Of a DNA stretch of 64,000 nt, positions 25,814-34,789 are shown piece after piece. Both the position numbers and the translations under genes were made by a program. The stretch is from Cytobacillus oceanisediminis (lineage in GTDB: Bacteria > Bacillota > Bacilli > Bacillales > Cytobacillaceae), in the NCBI RefSeq assembly GCF_003182355.1, contig NZ_QGTW01000003.1, positions 124,001-188,000 on the forward strand. Reading direction: 5' to 3'. The notes under the pieces are model-generated. The model did not search any database and was not told the DNA's origin. It worked only from the letters and a program-made list of their open reading frames with translations. Numbering within the stretch: the stretch's first letter is position 1; each line of letters starts with the position of its first letter.

Positions 25814-25845
25814 AAAAGGCGTGTTCTCAAGTGACACGCCTTTTT
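25814..25845. terminator. Bidirectional terminator between EamA gene and the 87-aa gene
   Basis: AAAAGGCGTGT and ACACGCCTTTTT pair around a 9-base loop, with A and T tracts on both flanks, between two convergent genes. Confidence 0.85.
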
Positions 25846-26107
25846 AGATAATCAGTTTTTCTTTTACAAACTTTACAGCTTCTCGCCTGCTGCTGATCTC
25901 ATTTGAAACCAGTGTTTCCAGTAATGATACGTAAAAACTCCCGTCAAATGATTTCTGTGCTTTTAACGTTAATTCAATGGCCGCATTTGCAAGCTCATCT
26001 GAAGCATTTGTATAATTTTTGCCAAAGTAAATGAAGCCAATTGCGTCTTCCCGTAATTGAAAACCTTTACTTTGCAAAAAATGCAAATATTCTTCAACTG
26101 TCTTCAC
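25844..26107 (-). CDS. Small conserved hypothetical protein (possibly DUF6123)
   Basis: An 87-residue soluble protein starting MKTVEEYLHFLQSKGFQL, with a short aromatic strand (IGFIYFGKNYTNA) and helices after it. It resembles what I recall of the Bacillus DUF6123 family, with moderate certainty. Function unknown. It ends at the shared terminator with the EamA gene and is separated from yuiD by about 150 bases of unremarkable sequence. Confidence 0.65.
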   Translation of the reverse strand: MKTVEEYLHFLQSKGFQLREDAIGFIYFGKNYTNASDELANAAIELTLKAQKSFDGSFYVSLLETLVSNEISSRREAVKFVKEKLII

Positions 26108-26258
26108 AAACCTTACCCTCTTCCCCTGCTCCCTTTACTTTCTCCTAAATCTTACCTGATTTTTCGACAATTATCTACCTTTTTCTGCAAAATGCAGGCA
26201 GGGATTGTCCATCTTTGGAATTTGAATTGAAGGCGGCTTCACGTTATGTCGTGTCTAA

Positions 26259-26720
26259 TTATTTTTTCTTTGTAAGAAGATAGCCAAGCGTACCTGTAAG
26301 CACTCCCAGAAGAGCTCCTCCTAAAACCTCAGCAGGCTGATGGCCGAGCATCTCTTTTAGCTTTTTGGGACCTTCCTCTTCAAATTTTACTGTCTCATCT
26401 TTATGGATCTTATCAACCAGCTCGCCAAGGCTGTTTACCTTTAACGTAAGCTCACCGGTCTGGCGCCTGATTCCCTGGGCATCATACATAACGATTAAAC
26501 CGTATACAAGCGACAGAGCAAAGTCAACAGTCGGAACTCCGCGCTTTAATGCAATAAAAGTCGTTAAGGAAGAAACACCTGCCGAATGGGAACTCGGCAT
26601 GCCGCCTGTCTGGAAAAATAAATCCGGACGAAGCTCCCCTTCTTTTACATAATGGATAGGAATCTTCAGCCCTTGTGCCAGTCCTATACTTAACAGAGCT
26701 ATATAAACTCCTTTATTCAT
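26259..26720 (-). CDS. yuiD: Divergent PAP2 family membrane protein (YuiD-like)
   Basis: A 153-residue integral membrane protein. The conserved stretches GMPSSHSAGVSSLTTFIALKRG (phosphatase-like S-S-H-S, near 40) and YDAQGIRRQTGE near 99, plus a C-terminal LGHQPAEVLGGALLGVLTG, are the signature of the divergent PAP2 (acidPPc-like) family. Whether it is a lipid phosphatase is unknown. The start ATG 26720 follows AGGTGAATC. It is monocistronic, and its promoter region faces sspL. Confidence 0.85.
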   Translation of the reverse strand: MNKGVYIALLSIGLAQGLKIPIHYVKEGELRPDLFFQTGGMPSSHSAGVSSLTTFIALKRGVPTVDFALSLVYGLIVMYDAQGIRRQTGELTLKVNSLGELVDKIHKDETVKFEEEGPKKLKEMLGHQPAEVLGGALLGVLTGTLGYLLTKKK

Positions 26721-26949
26721 TTCAGATTCACCTCTTTTATATTGTGAAGTATGCAGATTGTTATTATTCCTCCAGAAAATGCTGATTAGAGCTTAATGTC
26801 ATTGTGAAATAAAACCAGCATATTTGAGGGAAAGCATGCAGCATCAGTTGCTAAATTGTACCCTGCATAGAGATGATTAAAACACAAAGACTTAAACAAT
26901 AATAAGGTTATCAAAATCGGTAAATGATTATTTAAGGGAGGTGAATCAC

Positions 26950-27087
26950 TTGAGCAAAAATGGACATACAAACAGAGGAAAGAAAGCTCCTGGCGTAAAC
27001 CCTCAAGGATACGGGCAGGATGCGGAATTTGCAGAAGAGCCGAAGAGCAAGCTGGAGAATGCTGCGAAAAAGAAAAATACAAAATAA
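26950..27087 (+). CDS. sspL: Small acid-soluble spore protein L
   Basis: A 45-codon gene starting TTG behind a strong GGGAGGTGA. The product is basic and ends PKSKLENAAKKKNTK, with KAPGVNPQGYGQ before it, matching the SspL pattern (G-V-x-P-Q-G ... P-K-x-x-L-E-x-x-A-K-K-x-N-T-K). SspL is a minor spore-core protein made in the forespore under sigma-G in B. subtilis. I could not identify a convincing sigma-G promoter. Its position beside ypcP matches B. subtilis. The 26721-26949 stretch upstream shows nothing else. Confidence 0.88.
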   Translation: MSKNGHTNRGKKAPGVNPQGYGQDAEFAEEPKSKLENAAKKKNTK

Positions 27088-27186
27088 TGAAGATATGGCC
27101 GCCTGTTGAAGGCGGTTTATCGCTGAAGTTTGAGGTTTATGCGTGAATACCAGTTAACACGCGGCCCCTTCTTTATAGCGTACATC

Positions 27187-27218
27187 AAAAACAAAACTCC
27201 AGGCCGCAGTCTGGAGTT
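27187..27218 (-). terminator. ypcP terminator
   Basis: Minus strand ACTCCAG, 8-base loop, CTGGAGT, then TTTGTTTTTG. Confidence 0.75.
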
Positions 27219-27224
27219 CGCATT

Positions 27225-28115
27225 TTAAGCATATTCTTTTTTCAGATCAAGAAAGCGGTGAAGGCCGCGGAATTCGATTTCGGTGAATTTTTCGATTACC
27301 TTTTCACGGTTCAAAATAAATTGGGCCAGATCTAGTGGACATTCAACGGGCACATCGCATTTTATTTCAGCAAGCTGCCTGCTTAGGTGGAGCATCTCTA
27401 GATCCTGTTCAATTTTGGTACGCTGCCCTTTTGTCAGCTGCTCCAGGTTTTCAAGGACGCCTTCAATATGCTCATACTGCTGCAGCAACTTTAATGCGGT
27501 TTTTTCACCAATCCCCTTTACACCAGGATAATTATCGCTAGTATCGCCCATGAAGGCTTTTAAGTCGATCATCTGCTTTGGTGTAATGCCTTTTTCTTCA
27601 TAGAAGGTTTCGGTTGTATGAACCAGGTAATTGCCGTAGCCCTTTTGCAATAAAATAACAGAAATATTATCATCCAAAAGCTGCAGGATATCCTGGTCGC
27701 CAGTAAGAATTAGCACTTCTGCTTCCTGGCTCGCTGTTTTCGCAATAGTTCCAATACAATCATCGGCTTCATATCCCTCTAATCCAATATTGGGAACATC
27801 AAAGGCTTCGACAACTTCCTTTACAAGATCAAATTGGGGCACAAGCTCAATGGGAGCCTCAGGGCGATTTGCTTTATATCCATCAAACATTTCTGTACGG
27901 AAGGTTTTGCTTCCCATATCCCAGCAGACAGCCACATGTGTAGGGCTGAAAGATGAGACTGCAGTTAAAAAGTGTTTTACAAAACCGTAGACTCCATTTG
28001 TTGGAATTCCTTTTGAATTTATCATAAACTGGCCGGAAACGGCGGTGGCAAAATAGGCTCTGAATAAAAGCGCCATCCCGTCTACAAGCAGCAGTGAAGG
28101 TTTGTTTTCGTTCAT
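27225..28115 (-). CDS. ypcP: 5'-3' exonuclease YpcP (flap endonuclease family)
   Basis: A stand-alone relative of the 5' nuclease domain of DNA polymerase I, 296 residues. Metal-binding acids are visible in LLVDGMALLFRAYF (Asp near 11), CWDMGSKTFR, GYEADDCIGT and LTGDQDILQL, followed by the helix-hairpin-helix-like VKGIGEKTALKLLQQY. It removes RNA primers or flaps together with the PolA nuclease. GGGAGGCGAAG precedes ATG 28115. In the 5' leader (about 28155-28185) AGGGAA and TTCCCT arms form a hairpin without a T-run, possibly regulatory. Confidence 0.93.
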   Translation of the reverse strand: MNENKPSLLLVDGMALLFRAYFATAVSGQFMINSKGIPTNGVYGFVKHFLTAVSSFSPTHVAVCWDMGSKTFRTEMFDGYKANRPEAPIELVPQFDLVKEVVEAFDVPNIGLEGYEADDCIGTIAKTASQEAEVLILTGDQDILQLLDDNISVILLQKGYGNYLVHTTETFYEEKGITPKQMIDLKAFMGDTSDNYPGVKGIGEKTALKLLQQYEHIEGVLENLEQLTKGQRTKIEQDLEMLHLSRQLAEIKCDVPVECPLDLAQFILNREKVIEKFTEIEFRGLHRFLDLKKEYA

Positions 28116-28272
28116 TTCTTCGCCTCCCGGTTATAATCATTAGTGAAACTTTCATCGGAGGGAATGTTTTTTTCCCTTTGATGGTTAATTGAACTTATTG
28201 GGCCATTAATCTGCGGTAACTACTATTATAACATGGGTATCTCCGGCATTCTCTTGAAAAGTTTTACAGGAA

Positions 28273-28875
28273 TTATTCTGTTTCCCTAATTAGTTCAACT
28301 CCATGCTCTTCAAGTTCAAAATAAGTCGCGTTTCTAGCCTTGCGTATATTATCATTCAAAAGATAGGAATAAGTTGTTCCATCTTTAAAGGTAAAGATCA
28401 GTTTATCATCTGACATAATGCCCATTTCATTTTTGACCGTTTGCCTCGCTTGTTTAATCTCTGACCACTCGTAGTGCCTCTCTTCCAAACTGAATAATTG
28501 ATTATAGTGAACTCCGGTTTCATCGATGTAATGGTAATAGTCAAAGCTGAGTATTAATGTGGCCAGCGAAGAAAAAAGTCCGATGCCGATGATTGTTTTT
28601 CCAAGCTTGCCGAACTTCTCTGCACTGTGAAGCCAAACACCCGCAATCATAAAAATCGCTATCGCTACAAGTGCAAAACTAAATGTTAAATAAGCGGATT
28701 TAGGCGCTTCAAATACCCAGGTTCCTGCTGGCCTATACATATACGTCTGAAAGGGAGTCAGAAGAAAAATAGGAACAAAGATGGCAGAAAGAATAAGAAT
28801 TATAGCCGTTGTCACCAATATTTGATTAATATCGGTTTTTTGCTTTTTCGTTATGGTATAACCTGAAGTATTCAT
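28273..28875 (-). CDS. Hypothetical membrane protein (200 aa)
   Basis: I do not recognise a named family. Three or four transmembrane helices lie in residues 20-125 (VTTAIILILSAIFVPIFLL, YLTFSFALVAIAIFMIAGVW, IIGIGLFSSLATLILSF). They are followed by a soluble C-terminal part with a PH-like strand pattern (ETGVHYNQLFSLEERHYEWSEI, DDKLIFTFKDGTTYSY). That layout resembles bacterial membrane proteins with a YdbS/PH-like cytosolic domain. Monocistronic between ypcP and the sulfurtransferase. Confidence 0.7.
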   Translation of the reverse strand: MNTSGYTITKKQKTDINQILVTTAIILILSAIFVPIFLLTPFQTYMYRPAGTWVFEAPKSAYLTFSFALVAIAIFMIAGVWLHSAEKFGKLGKTIIGIGLFSSLATLILSFDYYHYIDETGVHYNQLFSLEERHYEWSEIKQARQTVKNEMGIMSDDKLIFTFKDGTTYSYLLNDNIRKARNATYFELEEHGVELIRETE

Positions 28876-28935
28876 TTAAGACCTCCATTATCTAAACATA
28901 TCAAACCTTTTAAATTATATAACATTTCCTACAGT

Positions 28936-28963
28936 AAAAAAATCCCTTTTTTAGAAGGGATTT
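28936..28963. terminator. Terminator after the sulfurtransferase gene
   Basis: AAATCCCTT and AAGGGATTT pair with T-runs available on both strands; on the minus strand TTTTTTTACTG follows. Confidence 0.75.
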
Positions 28964-28965
28964 CT

Positions 28966-29802
28966 CTATTTTTCGACAGTTTCAATTTTATTTTCGTCAT
29001 ATGATATCCAATCACTAAAGCTTCCCGCATATAACTTTACATTGCTGTATCCGGCTTCCTTTAAAGCAAGGAAATTGGGCGCTGCAGTGACCCCTGATCC
29101 GCAATAGACGATCACTGGCTTGTTTTTATCGATTTCTGCAAACCTTCTCTCCTGTTCCGCAATTTCTTTAAATATGCCATTTTCATAAGTCTCAAGCCAA
29201 ACTTTATTGATTGCCCCTGGAATGTGCCCTGCTTTTTTGTCGATTGGCTCTTCAAGCCCCAAGTACCGTTTGGCTTCTCTTGAATCGATTAATACAGCCG
29301 CATCAGTGTTTTCTGACAGACTTTTAACCTCTTCATAAGGAGCAAAAATTTCAGGCTGAAGCTCAATGTTAAAATCAGCAGATTTGAAGCTTGGTATTTC
29401 ATTATTTACGGGATATTTGCTGCCAACCCATTCTTTATATCCGCCGTTTAAGATAAAGACTTCTTTATGTCCCAGATAGCGGAGCAGCCACCAGAACCGT
29501 GAAGCAAAAGCCCCTTCCCCTCCATCATAGGCAACAACTGTTGTTTCCCGGCTGATTCCCGCCTTCTCAAGTGCATGTTTAAGCTGATCCAGCTTTGGCA
29601 GTGGATGCCTTCCTCCATGTTTTTTAACCTGGCCAGAAAGATCTTTCTCAAGATCAAAATAGACAGCATTTGGAATATGGTTTAAAGCATACAGGCTGCG
29701 TCCTTCATCAGGCGAGCCCAGTTTAAACCGGCAATCCGCGATTCTTACATTTGGATCGTCAAGTTTGTTTAAAAGCCATTCTTTTTCGATTACATACTTC
29801 AT
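28966..29802 (-). CDS. Two-domain rhodanese, mercaptopyruvate-sulfurtransferase type
   Basis: A 278-residue tandem rhodanese. The inactive N-terminal domain covers about 1-135 (ADCRFKLGSPDEG, VAYDGGEGAFASRFWWLLRYLG). The C-terminal domain carries catalytic Cys234 in VYCGSGVTA. A CGSGVT loop is typical of 3-mercaptopyruvate sulfurtransferases; thiosulfate enzymes usually have CRKGVT. It would move sulfane sulfur to an acceptor in the cytosol. Its ATG overlaps the stop of the Cys-rich gene (ATGA), so the two are translationally coupled. Confidence 0.88.
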   Translation of the reverse strand: MKYVIEKEWLLNKLDDPNVRIADCRFKLGSPDEGRSLYALNHIPNAVYFDLEKDLSGQVKKHGGRHPLPKLDQLKHALEKAGISRETTVVAYDGGEGAFASRFWWLLRYLGHKEVFILNGGYKEWVGSKYPVNNEIPSFKSADFNIELQPEIFAPYEEVKSLSENTDAAVLIDSREAKRYLGLEEPIDKKAGHIPGAINKVWLETYENGIFKEIAEQERRFAEIDKNKPVIVYCGSGVTAAPNFLALKEAGYSNVKLYAGSFSDWISYDENKIETVEK

Positions 29803-29990
29803 CCCAGGTTCTCCCCTTTTCTTTTTTCCATCAGCCGGACTACTTGTTCCTTTGGAGTCCAGCAGTTAAATTGATAGTCAGGTTTCGTTTCATAGCCAAG
29901 CCTGCTGCAAAAATAATACATTCCATCTTTGCGCTTTTGAGTATTGAAGTTAACACAGGTAGCGCATGCATGAAAAGAATTCTTCTCCAT
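29799..29990 (-). CDS. Small four-cysteine protein coupled to the sulfurtransferase
   Basis: A 63-residue protein with HACATCVNF, YYFCSRLG and FNCWTPKE, that is C-x2-C plus two further Cys, probably one metal site. I chose ATG 29990 because AAGGGAGAGCT immediately precedes it; earlier in-frame starts at 30017 and 30050 lack one and the latter would lie inside the nucleotidyltransferase gene. The stop overlaps the sulfurtransferase start. The pairing suggests a sulfur carrier or acceptor role, which is inference. Confidence 0.75.
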   Translation of the reverse strand: MEKNSFHACATCVNFNTQKRKDGMYYFCSRLGYETKPDYQFNCWTPKEQVVRLMEKRKGENLG

Positions 29991-30022
29991 AGCTCTCCCT
30001 TTTTCGATTTCAGACATTATGC

Positions 30023-30772
30023 CTATATCCCAAGCAGCTCCCAAAGCCATTTATTTAGGGACGTTACCTGGCTGCTGCCTTTATTCAATCTGTCAGCTGC
30101 CGCTATCATTGCCTCTTTTTCTTTCTCCAGTCTGCCAATCATAGTGTCAGCATAATCCCCATCAATAAGGCCTCCATATTGTTTTTCTTCTGCAAGCTCC
30201 CGATAAAAATGTGTGAAATCATTTTCTTCCTTGATTAGAAAAAGCCCTTTGAAAAGAAAATGGCCATCCAAATGATCAGTAACGAGTATCTGTTTTGCGA
30301 TTAAAAAAGCTCTCACTGCCTGTATAAGCAATTTCTGCTTTTTCTCTGTGATTGTTTCTTTCTTGGCAGCTTCCTTTAAATTTCGGGACAGGAGCTGGCT
30401 GTAATGCAGAAATAATTTATATTGTGAAAATTCGCCTTCTACTATTCTCTTTAGCTTTACAGAAAATTGTTCCTTGTCCCGGTATATAACGGGTGAATAT
30501 GCCCATTCGTAAATACTTGGGTTTGACTTTTTCATCAGGCCAAATGCTTTGAAAATATCCCAGCCATGCGCATCAAAAGGAATATCTGTGTCGATAACCT
30601 CCTTTGCACGTTCAAGGGAAAGGTAAGTCTTTAAGTCCCTGTGTTTGTATATGAAGCGGATATCATAGTCTGATTCCGCATCATCTGTACCCCAGGCCCT
30701 GCTCCCTGCTTCACATGCAAAAAGGATATCGATATTATACTTTTCTTCTGTAGCCCACAGCCATTTTTCCAT
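30023..30772 (-). CDS. RlaP/YcgL-type nucleotidyltransferase domain protein
   Basis: A 249-residue protein with the polymerase-beta-like signature CEAGSRAWGTDDAESDYDIRFIY (G-S, then D-x-D at about 33-35), followed by IDGWDI-like HGWDIFKAFGLMKKSNPSIYEW and a helical C-terminal half. That is the RlaP (PF10127) arrangement, linked to RNA-ligase and DNA-repair contexts in other organisms. It starts 25 bases after dynA ends and runs on into the Cys-rich/sulfurtransferase pair. Actual substrate unknown. Confidence 0.82.
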   Translation of the reverse strand: MEKWLWATEEKYNIDILFACEAGSRAWGTDDAESDYDIRFIYKHRDLKTYLSLERAKEVIDTDIPFDAHGWDIFKAFGLMKKSNPSIYEWAYSPVIYRDKEQFSVKLKRIVEGEFSQYKLFLHYSQLLSRNLKEAAKKETITEKKQKLLIQAVRAFLIAKQILVTDHLDGHFLFKGLFLIKEENDFTHFYRELAEEKQYGGLIDGDYADTMIGRLEKEKEAMIAAADRLNKGSSQVTSLNKWLWELLGI

Positions 30773-30797
30773 GAGAAATGCAGCAACCTTTCAAATA

Positions 30798-33700
30798 TTA
30801 TTTCTCGTATTGGGCAATTTCCCTCTCAATTTCTTTCAGTTCTTCAATTGGGAAATCATCTTTTAAAGCAGCGGTAATTCCTTCGTAGTATTCATTGACC
30901 TGCTCAATGAGTGAATCGAGCAGTCGCTCAAATTCTTTCTTTAGCAGGCTGTTGTAATGGAATTTTAACCTTGCACTTTCAGCCTGCAAATAACGCTCAG
31001 CCGGTTCCTGCAAGCTATTCTCAAGCTCATCCGCCAACTGCTTCCGCTCATTTTTCTCAAAGAAAGATTTCGGGTTTTTGAAATATGATAAAGCTTTTTT
31101 AAACTGTGTATGATCCTCGTTTGAAAAAGCAGGTTCAAATTCTATTCCATCCAATGCGGTTGGCTCATATAAACTAAAAGACAAATCACTGTTCACATTA
31201 GCTGCTGATTTCGAAATAGTCTCCTGCTGCTGCCCGAGAAGCCTGGCAATATAAGTTTCAAGCCTTAGGGTTGTCGCACGGAGCTCCTGGGCAAAATCAA
31301 ATCCGAAGCTGGCAAGAAAATCATCAAGCGCTGCTTTCAGCATCTTCTTTAAATTCCTGCCGTCATCCTTTAAAAGTGCCGGGTTGAAAGCCTCCTTAAT
31401 AAAATCCCCAAAACGCAAAAATACTCTTTGCTTGATATAAAAAACAAGCTCATCTGTTTCCTGTTCAAGCCTTTGAGACAGCAATTCAGGATTTTGTTTC
31501 CGTATAAGGCCTGAAATTGTTTTATGTTCTTCTTTCAGCATCTTCAGCTTTTGAACTCTTACGTCTTTGTTTTCCTGGGAAGAGGAAATATAAGATCTTA
31601 ACTGGCCTAATAAACGTTTCCATTCTGTTTCTGCAGATGAGATAGAGATGTTCAGTAAATCTTGATTGATAAACGAATAAAAGCATTTTTCAAAGGAGCT
31701 GATATTGGATGTTTCTTCTTTGCTTCTATCTATTTTTTCAGACAGAGCTTGAAGGCTGGATACCCCAAATAAATGAGGTCGGCGGATACCGTATTGCACC
31801 AACTGGTCTTCCACATAATCTAGCACTGACTCTTTTTCTTCCTCGTTATCCGCAAGATCAATAGCATTGACGATAAAGAACATTTTATCGAGGGCAAAGG
31901 TATCTTTCACCCGTCCCAATTGAATAAGAAACTCCCTGTCTGCTTTCGAGAAGGCATGATTATAATAGGTTACAAAAAGAATAGCATCGGAGTTTTTAAT
32001 ATATTCAAACGCAACGCCTGTATGTCTTGCATTAATGGAATCCGCACCAGGGGTGTCAACTAGTGTGATTCCCTGCCTGGTCAACTCGCAATCATAATAT
32101 ACTTCGATCGTTTCCACGAAGCATGATTTTTCCTCATTGGCAACATAATCCTTAAATTCTTCCAGATCAGCTTTAATTGTGTTCCCAAGCAAATCATGGA
32201 ACGAATTATACCCATGCAAAAAAGCATTTAGAAAAGCAAAATGAGTCTTTTCATTCGCATCGAAATCCTGGTTGTCACCAGTTATTTTGCTTATAGCTGC
32301 AGCTGCTTCGTCAAAACTGCTGGCTGTATAGTCAAAGACTCTTAAAGAATGATTTACATCGTTAAAGATAGAATCGGAATCCTTGACCTTTACAAGAACT
32401 GTTCCGTGTGTATTCTCACTGGAAACAGGCTTTATCTTATTGATTGCTGCTGTTGTCGGGTTTGGGGAAACAGGCAGCAGCTTTTCGCCGATTAAAGCAT
32501 TCGCAAAGGAAGATTTCCCAGCACTGAAAGCTCCGAACAGTGCAACAGTGAATTCTTTGCTCTCAAGCCTTGCTGCTTTTTCGGCCAAGTCTCCGGAAAG
32601 CTTTCTGAAGCCAGGCAAATCCTTAACAGCCTGAGCGGTAAAGGTAAGCTTATCAATAACAGGCTGCACAGAAACCGAAGGTGCAGCATGTTCAGCAATG
32701 TCCTGTTCTTCATTGTGTTTCGGCTCCATTAACTGCTCTTCCTGCTCTTCCTGCTCTTCCTGCCCTTTTTGCAGGAAAACAACTTCAGCATCTTCAACAT
32801 GCTCTGCAGTAAGAACTTTGGCTTTCTCTTGAAACTCTTTATAGGAAAATTCTCCTGCTAGGTATGCCTCCATTTGGCTTGCTGCTGTTTGGATTTTTTC
32901 ACCAATTGAATTTAACGCATTTATTGCTTCGGCATAATTTTTCAGTTGGAGGAGGTCTTTTTGAAGCTTTGCCTGCTCATGCCTGATTTTATCCTCTAAG
33001 GCAGCCAGAAGTGCTTCTTTTAAAACAGCTGCATTGTTCTTTGCTACTCTTTTAACAGCTTCGGCCGTATCATTGGTATACTGCAGCACATAATCGCCTG
33101 AAACCATAGCGCCAGTCTTCACCGTTTCGGCTAAAAGTTCAGGCTCAAAGTGCATTCTGAATCCCTGGGCTTGTGCCAATAAGCCAGGATCGTGAATACC
33201 ATGCTGTTTGAATTGCTGCAGAAACAGCTCCTTTAAATGCCATTCCAATTGAGACTTGACTTTTTCGGAAAAGTCCTGATAAAAACGTTCAAGTCTTGCC
33301 TTCCTTTCCTGCTCTGTTTTCTGTTTGCTGAAAAAAAGGCCGACTTTAAACTCTGGCTGGCGGGACTCTAGGTAGGACTCAGCCAGTTCTCTAGTCTGGA
33401 AAGGCATTAGATAAGCGTTTTTCAATATCTCATCGATTTTGTCGCTAACCTCGATATCCGCTGTATCTATAGAATTTTTCAGCTTCTTTAATTCAGTTTC
33501 TATATTTGCCAATTTAATGGGAAGCTGATCCCGTTCCTGCTGTTCAAGTTCAGCCAGTTTTTCTTCCCATTTCTCCCTTTCTGCTGCATTTGATTCATTC
33601 AGAAATTTAAGATGGTCCTCTGTAAGCTTCTTCAGAGAGTTGAAGACGGAAACAGGCAGGAGTTCCTCACGGTTAGCAATACTCTCATTAATAAAATGCT

Positions 33701-34472
33701 GAAGTGTGTAGAACTCATTTTCTTTATGGTTTTCATCTTTTAAAGAAGTGTAGAAAATCCGCGCAGGCCTCACTCCCCAGGAAGCAAATGAGTCTTTCAC
33801 ACTTTTCTTGAAGTGCTCAAAGCTTAGTTCCTCATCCCGGTGCTTATCTATTTGATTGATGACAAGATAAACTTCTTTGCCTGCAGCCGTGAGTTCTTTT
33901 GTAAAAAGGAAATTCAATTCGGACTGGACATGATTATAATCCATTACATAAAAAACAAGATCAGCCAAATGCAAAGCAGATTCTGTAGCAATTCTATGAG
34001 CATCATCCGTTGAATCGATTCCCGGTGTATCCATAATGACTGCCTTTTTTGGCAAACTTGTTTTGGAATGGCTGATCTCAATGGTTTGGATCAAATCGCC
34101 ATCCTTGCAATAAGACTTTACTTGCCCGTAATCATATGGCGCAGGATACAGTCTTGGCTTCCCTTCCTTAAATATAACTTTTGCGTAATCCTCTTCTCCG
34201 GATTTAACTTTTACCAGATTAGCACTGGTTGGAATCGGTGATGACGGCAGGAGGTTCTCTCCCGCGAGTTTGTTAATCATGCTCGATTTACCCGCTGAAA
34301 AATGCCCGCAGAAGGCAATGGCGAATTCCTGGTCTTTTAGCTTTAACGCCAGATCTTTTGCCCTTTCAGCCGTCTGCCCATCCTGATTTTCTTTGGCATA
34401 TGTATATAAAGCGGTAATTTTGTTCAATAATTCAGTTTGTTGTAATCCTGGTTGCATTGCCGTTTTAGCCAT
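30798..34472 (-). CDS. dynA: Bacterial dynamin DynA (two fused dynamin modules)
   Basis: A 1224-residue membrane-remodelling GTPase. Module 1 has the P-loop GHFSAGKSSMINK (56-68), DTPGIDSTDDAH and NQIDKHRDEE. Module 2, after about residue 600, has GAFSAGKSSFANALIG, DTPGADSINARHTG and VNAIDLADNEE. Both modules end in long coiled-coil stalks. A Glu/Gln-rich linker (QEEQEEQEEQ, about 575) separates them. B. subtilis DynA fuses membranes and protects against phage and membrane stress. GGGGATAAATG precedes ATG 34472. The gene holds the same place relative to bpsA as B. subtilis ypbR. Confidence 0.95.
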   Translation of the reverse strand: MAKTAMQPGLQQTELLNKITALYTYAKENQDGQTAERAKDLALKLKDQEFAIAFCGHFSAGKSSMINKLAGENLLPSSPIPTSANLVKVKSGEEDYAKVIFKEGKPRLYPAPYDYGQVKSYCKDGDLIQTIEISHSKTSLPKKAVIMDTPGIDSTDDAHRIATESALHLADLVFYVMDYNHVQSELNFLFTKELTAAGKEVYLVINQIDKHRDEELSFEHFKKSVKDSFASWGVRPARIFYTSLKDENHKENEFYTLQHFINESIANREELLPVSVFNSLKKLTEDHLKFLNESNAAEREKWEEKLAELEQQERDQLPIKLANIETELKKLKNSIDTADIEVSDKIDEILKNAYLMPFQTRELAESYLESRQPEFKVGLFFSKQKTEQERKARLERFYQDFSEKVKSQLEWHLKELFLQQFKQHGIHDPGLLAQAQGFRMHFEPELLAETVKTGAMVSGDYVLQYTNDTAEAVKRVAKNNAAVLKEALLAALEDKIRHEQAKLQKDLLQLKNYAEAINALNSIGEKIQTAASQMEAYLAGEFSYKEFQEKAKVLTAEHVEDAEVVFLQKGQEEQEEQEEQLMEPKHNEEQDIAEHAAPSVSVQPVIDKLTFTAQAVKDLPGFRKLSGDLAEKAARLESKEFTVALFGAFSAGKSSFANALIGEKLLPVSPNPTTAAINKIKPVSSENTHGTVLVKVKDSDSIFNDVNHSLRVFDYTASSFDEAAAAISKITGDNQDFDANEKTHFAFLNAFLHGYNSFHDLLGNTIKADLEEFKDYVANEEKSCFVETIEVYYDCELTRQGITLVDTPGADSINARHTGVAFEYIKNSDAILFVTYYNHAFSKADREFLIQLGRVKDTFALDKMFFIVNAIDLADNEEEKESVLDYVEDQLVQYGIRRPHLFGVSSLQALSEKIDRSKEETSNISSFEKCFYSFINQDLLNISISSAETEWKRLLGQLRSYISSSQENKDVRVQKLKMLKEEHKTISGLIRKQNPELLSQRLEQETDELVFYIKQRVFLRFGDFIKEAFNPALLKDDGRNLKKMLKAALDDFLASFGFDFAQELRATTLRLETYIARLLGQQQETISKSAANVNSDLSFSLYEPTALDGIEFEPAFSNEDHTQFKKALSYFKNPKSFFEKNERKQLADELENSLQEPAERYLQAESARLKFHYNSLLKKEFERLLDSLIEQVNEYYEGITAALKDDFPIEELKEIEREIAQYEK

Positions 34473-34620
34473 TTACATTTATCCCCTTGTAACTTCAATT
34501 TACTACCTATTTTAAATGATTTTCGTGCGTTTTCCTATACGGGAGTCCTTATTCTTTGATTTTTCTAATATTTCTTGTTAAAAATCCGCTTATCATAATA
34601 AGGTTATCATTTCTAACAAA

Positions 34621-34650
34621 ACAAAAACCAGGCAGGCGCCTGGTTTCAAA
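34621..34650 (-). terminator. Terminator of the 30-aa peptide gene
   Basis: Minus strand AAACCAGGC and GCCTGGTTT with an overlapping GGCGCC, followed by TTTGTTTTG, just after the peptide stop. Confidence 0.75.
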
Positions 34651-34664
34651 CAATTCAATAATAT

Positions 34665-34757
34665 TTATCTTGTGTGTGGTTTTGCAACGTTATTTAAGAC
34701 ATGTTTCATAACTAGTGAGTACGCCGCGATTGTACCGGCAACGAAAACGATTGTCAT
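34665..34757 (-). CDS. 30-residue membrane peptide under a Fur-type promoter
   Basis: ATG 34757 to TAA 34665 encodes a peptide with a hydrophobic first half (IVFVAGTIAAYSLVM) and a basic tail (KHVLNNVAKPHTR), so one membrane helix with a cytosolic tail is likely. AAAGGTG lies upstream, a well-formed sigma-A promoter precedes it and a terminator follows, so it is a complete transcription unit of about 200 bases. Two Fur-like palindromes overlap and follow the promoter. I do not recognise the peptide; small Fur-regulated peptides (Fbp type) are known in B. subtilis, but homology to them is not evident. Confidence 0.7.
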   Translation of the reverse strand: MTIVFVAGTIAAYSLVMKHVLNNVAKPHTR

Positions 34758-34789
34758 ATGTAGCAACACCTTTCCTATTGGAATGATAT

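Noticed and set aside
26786..27082. 98-codon minus-strand frame
   Set aside because: Antisense to sspL, which has a strong ribosome binding site and a family match.
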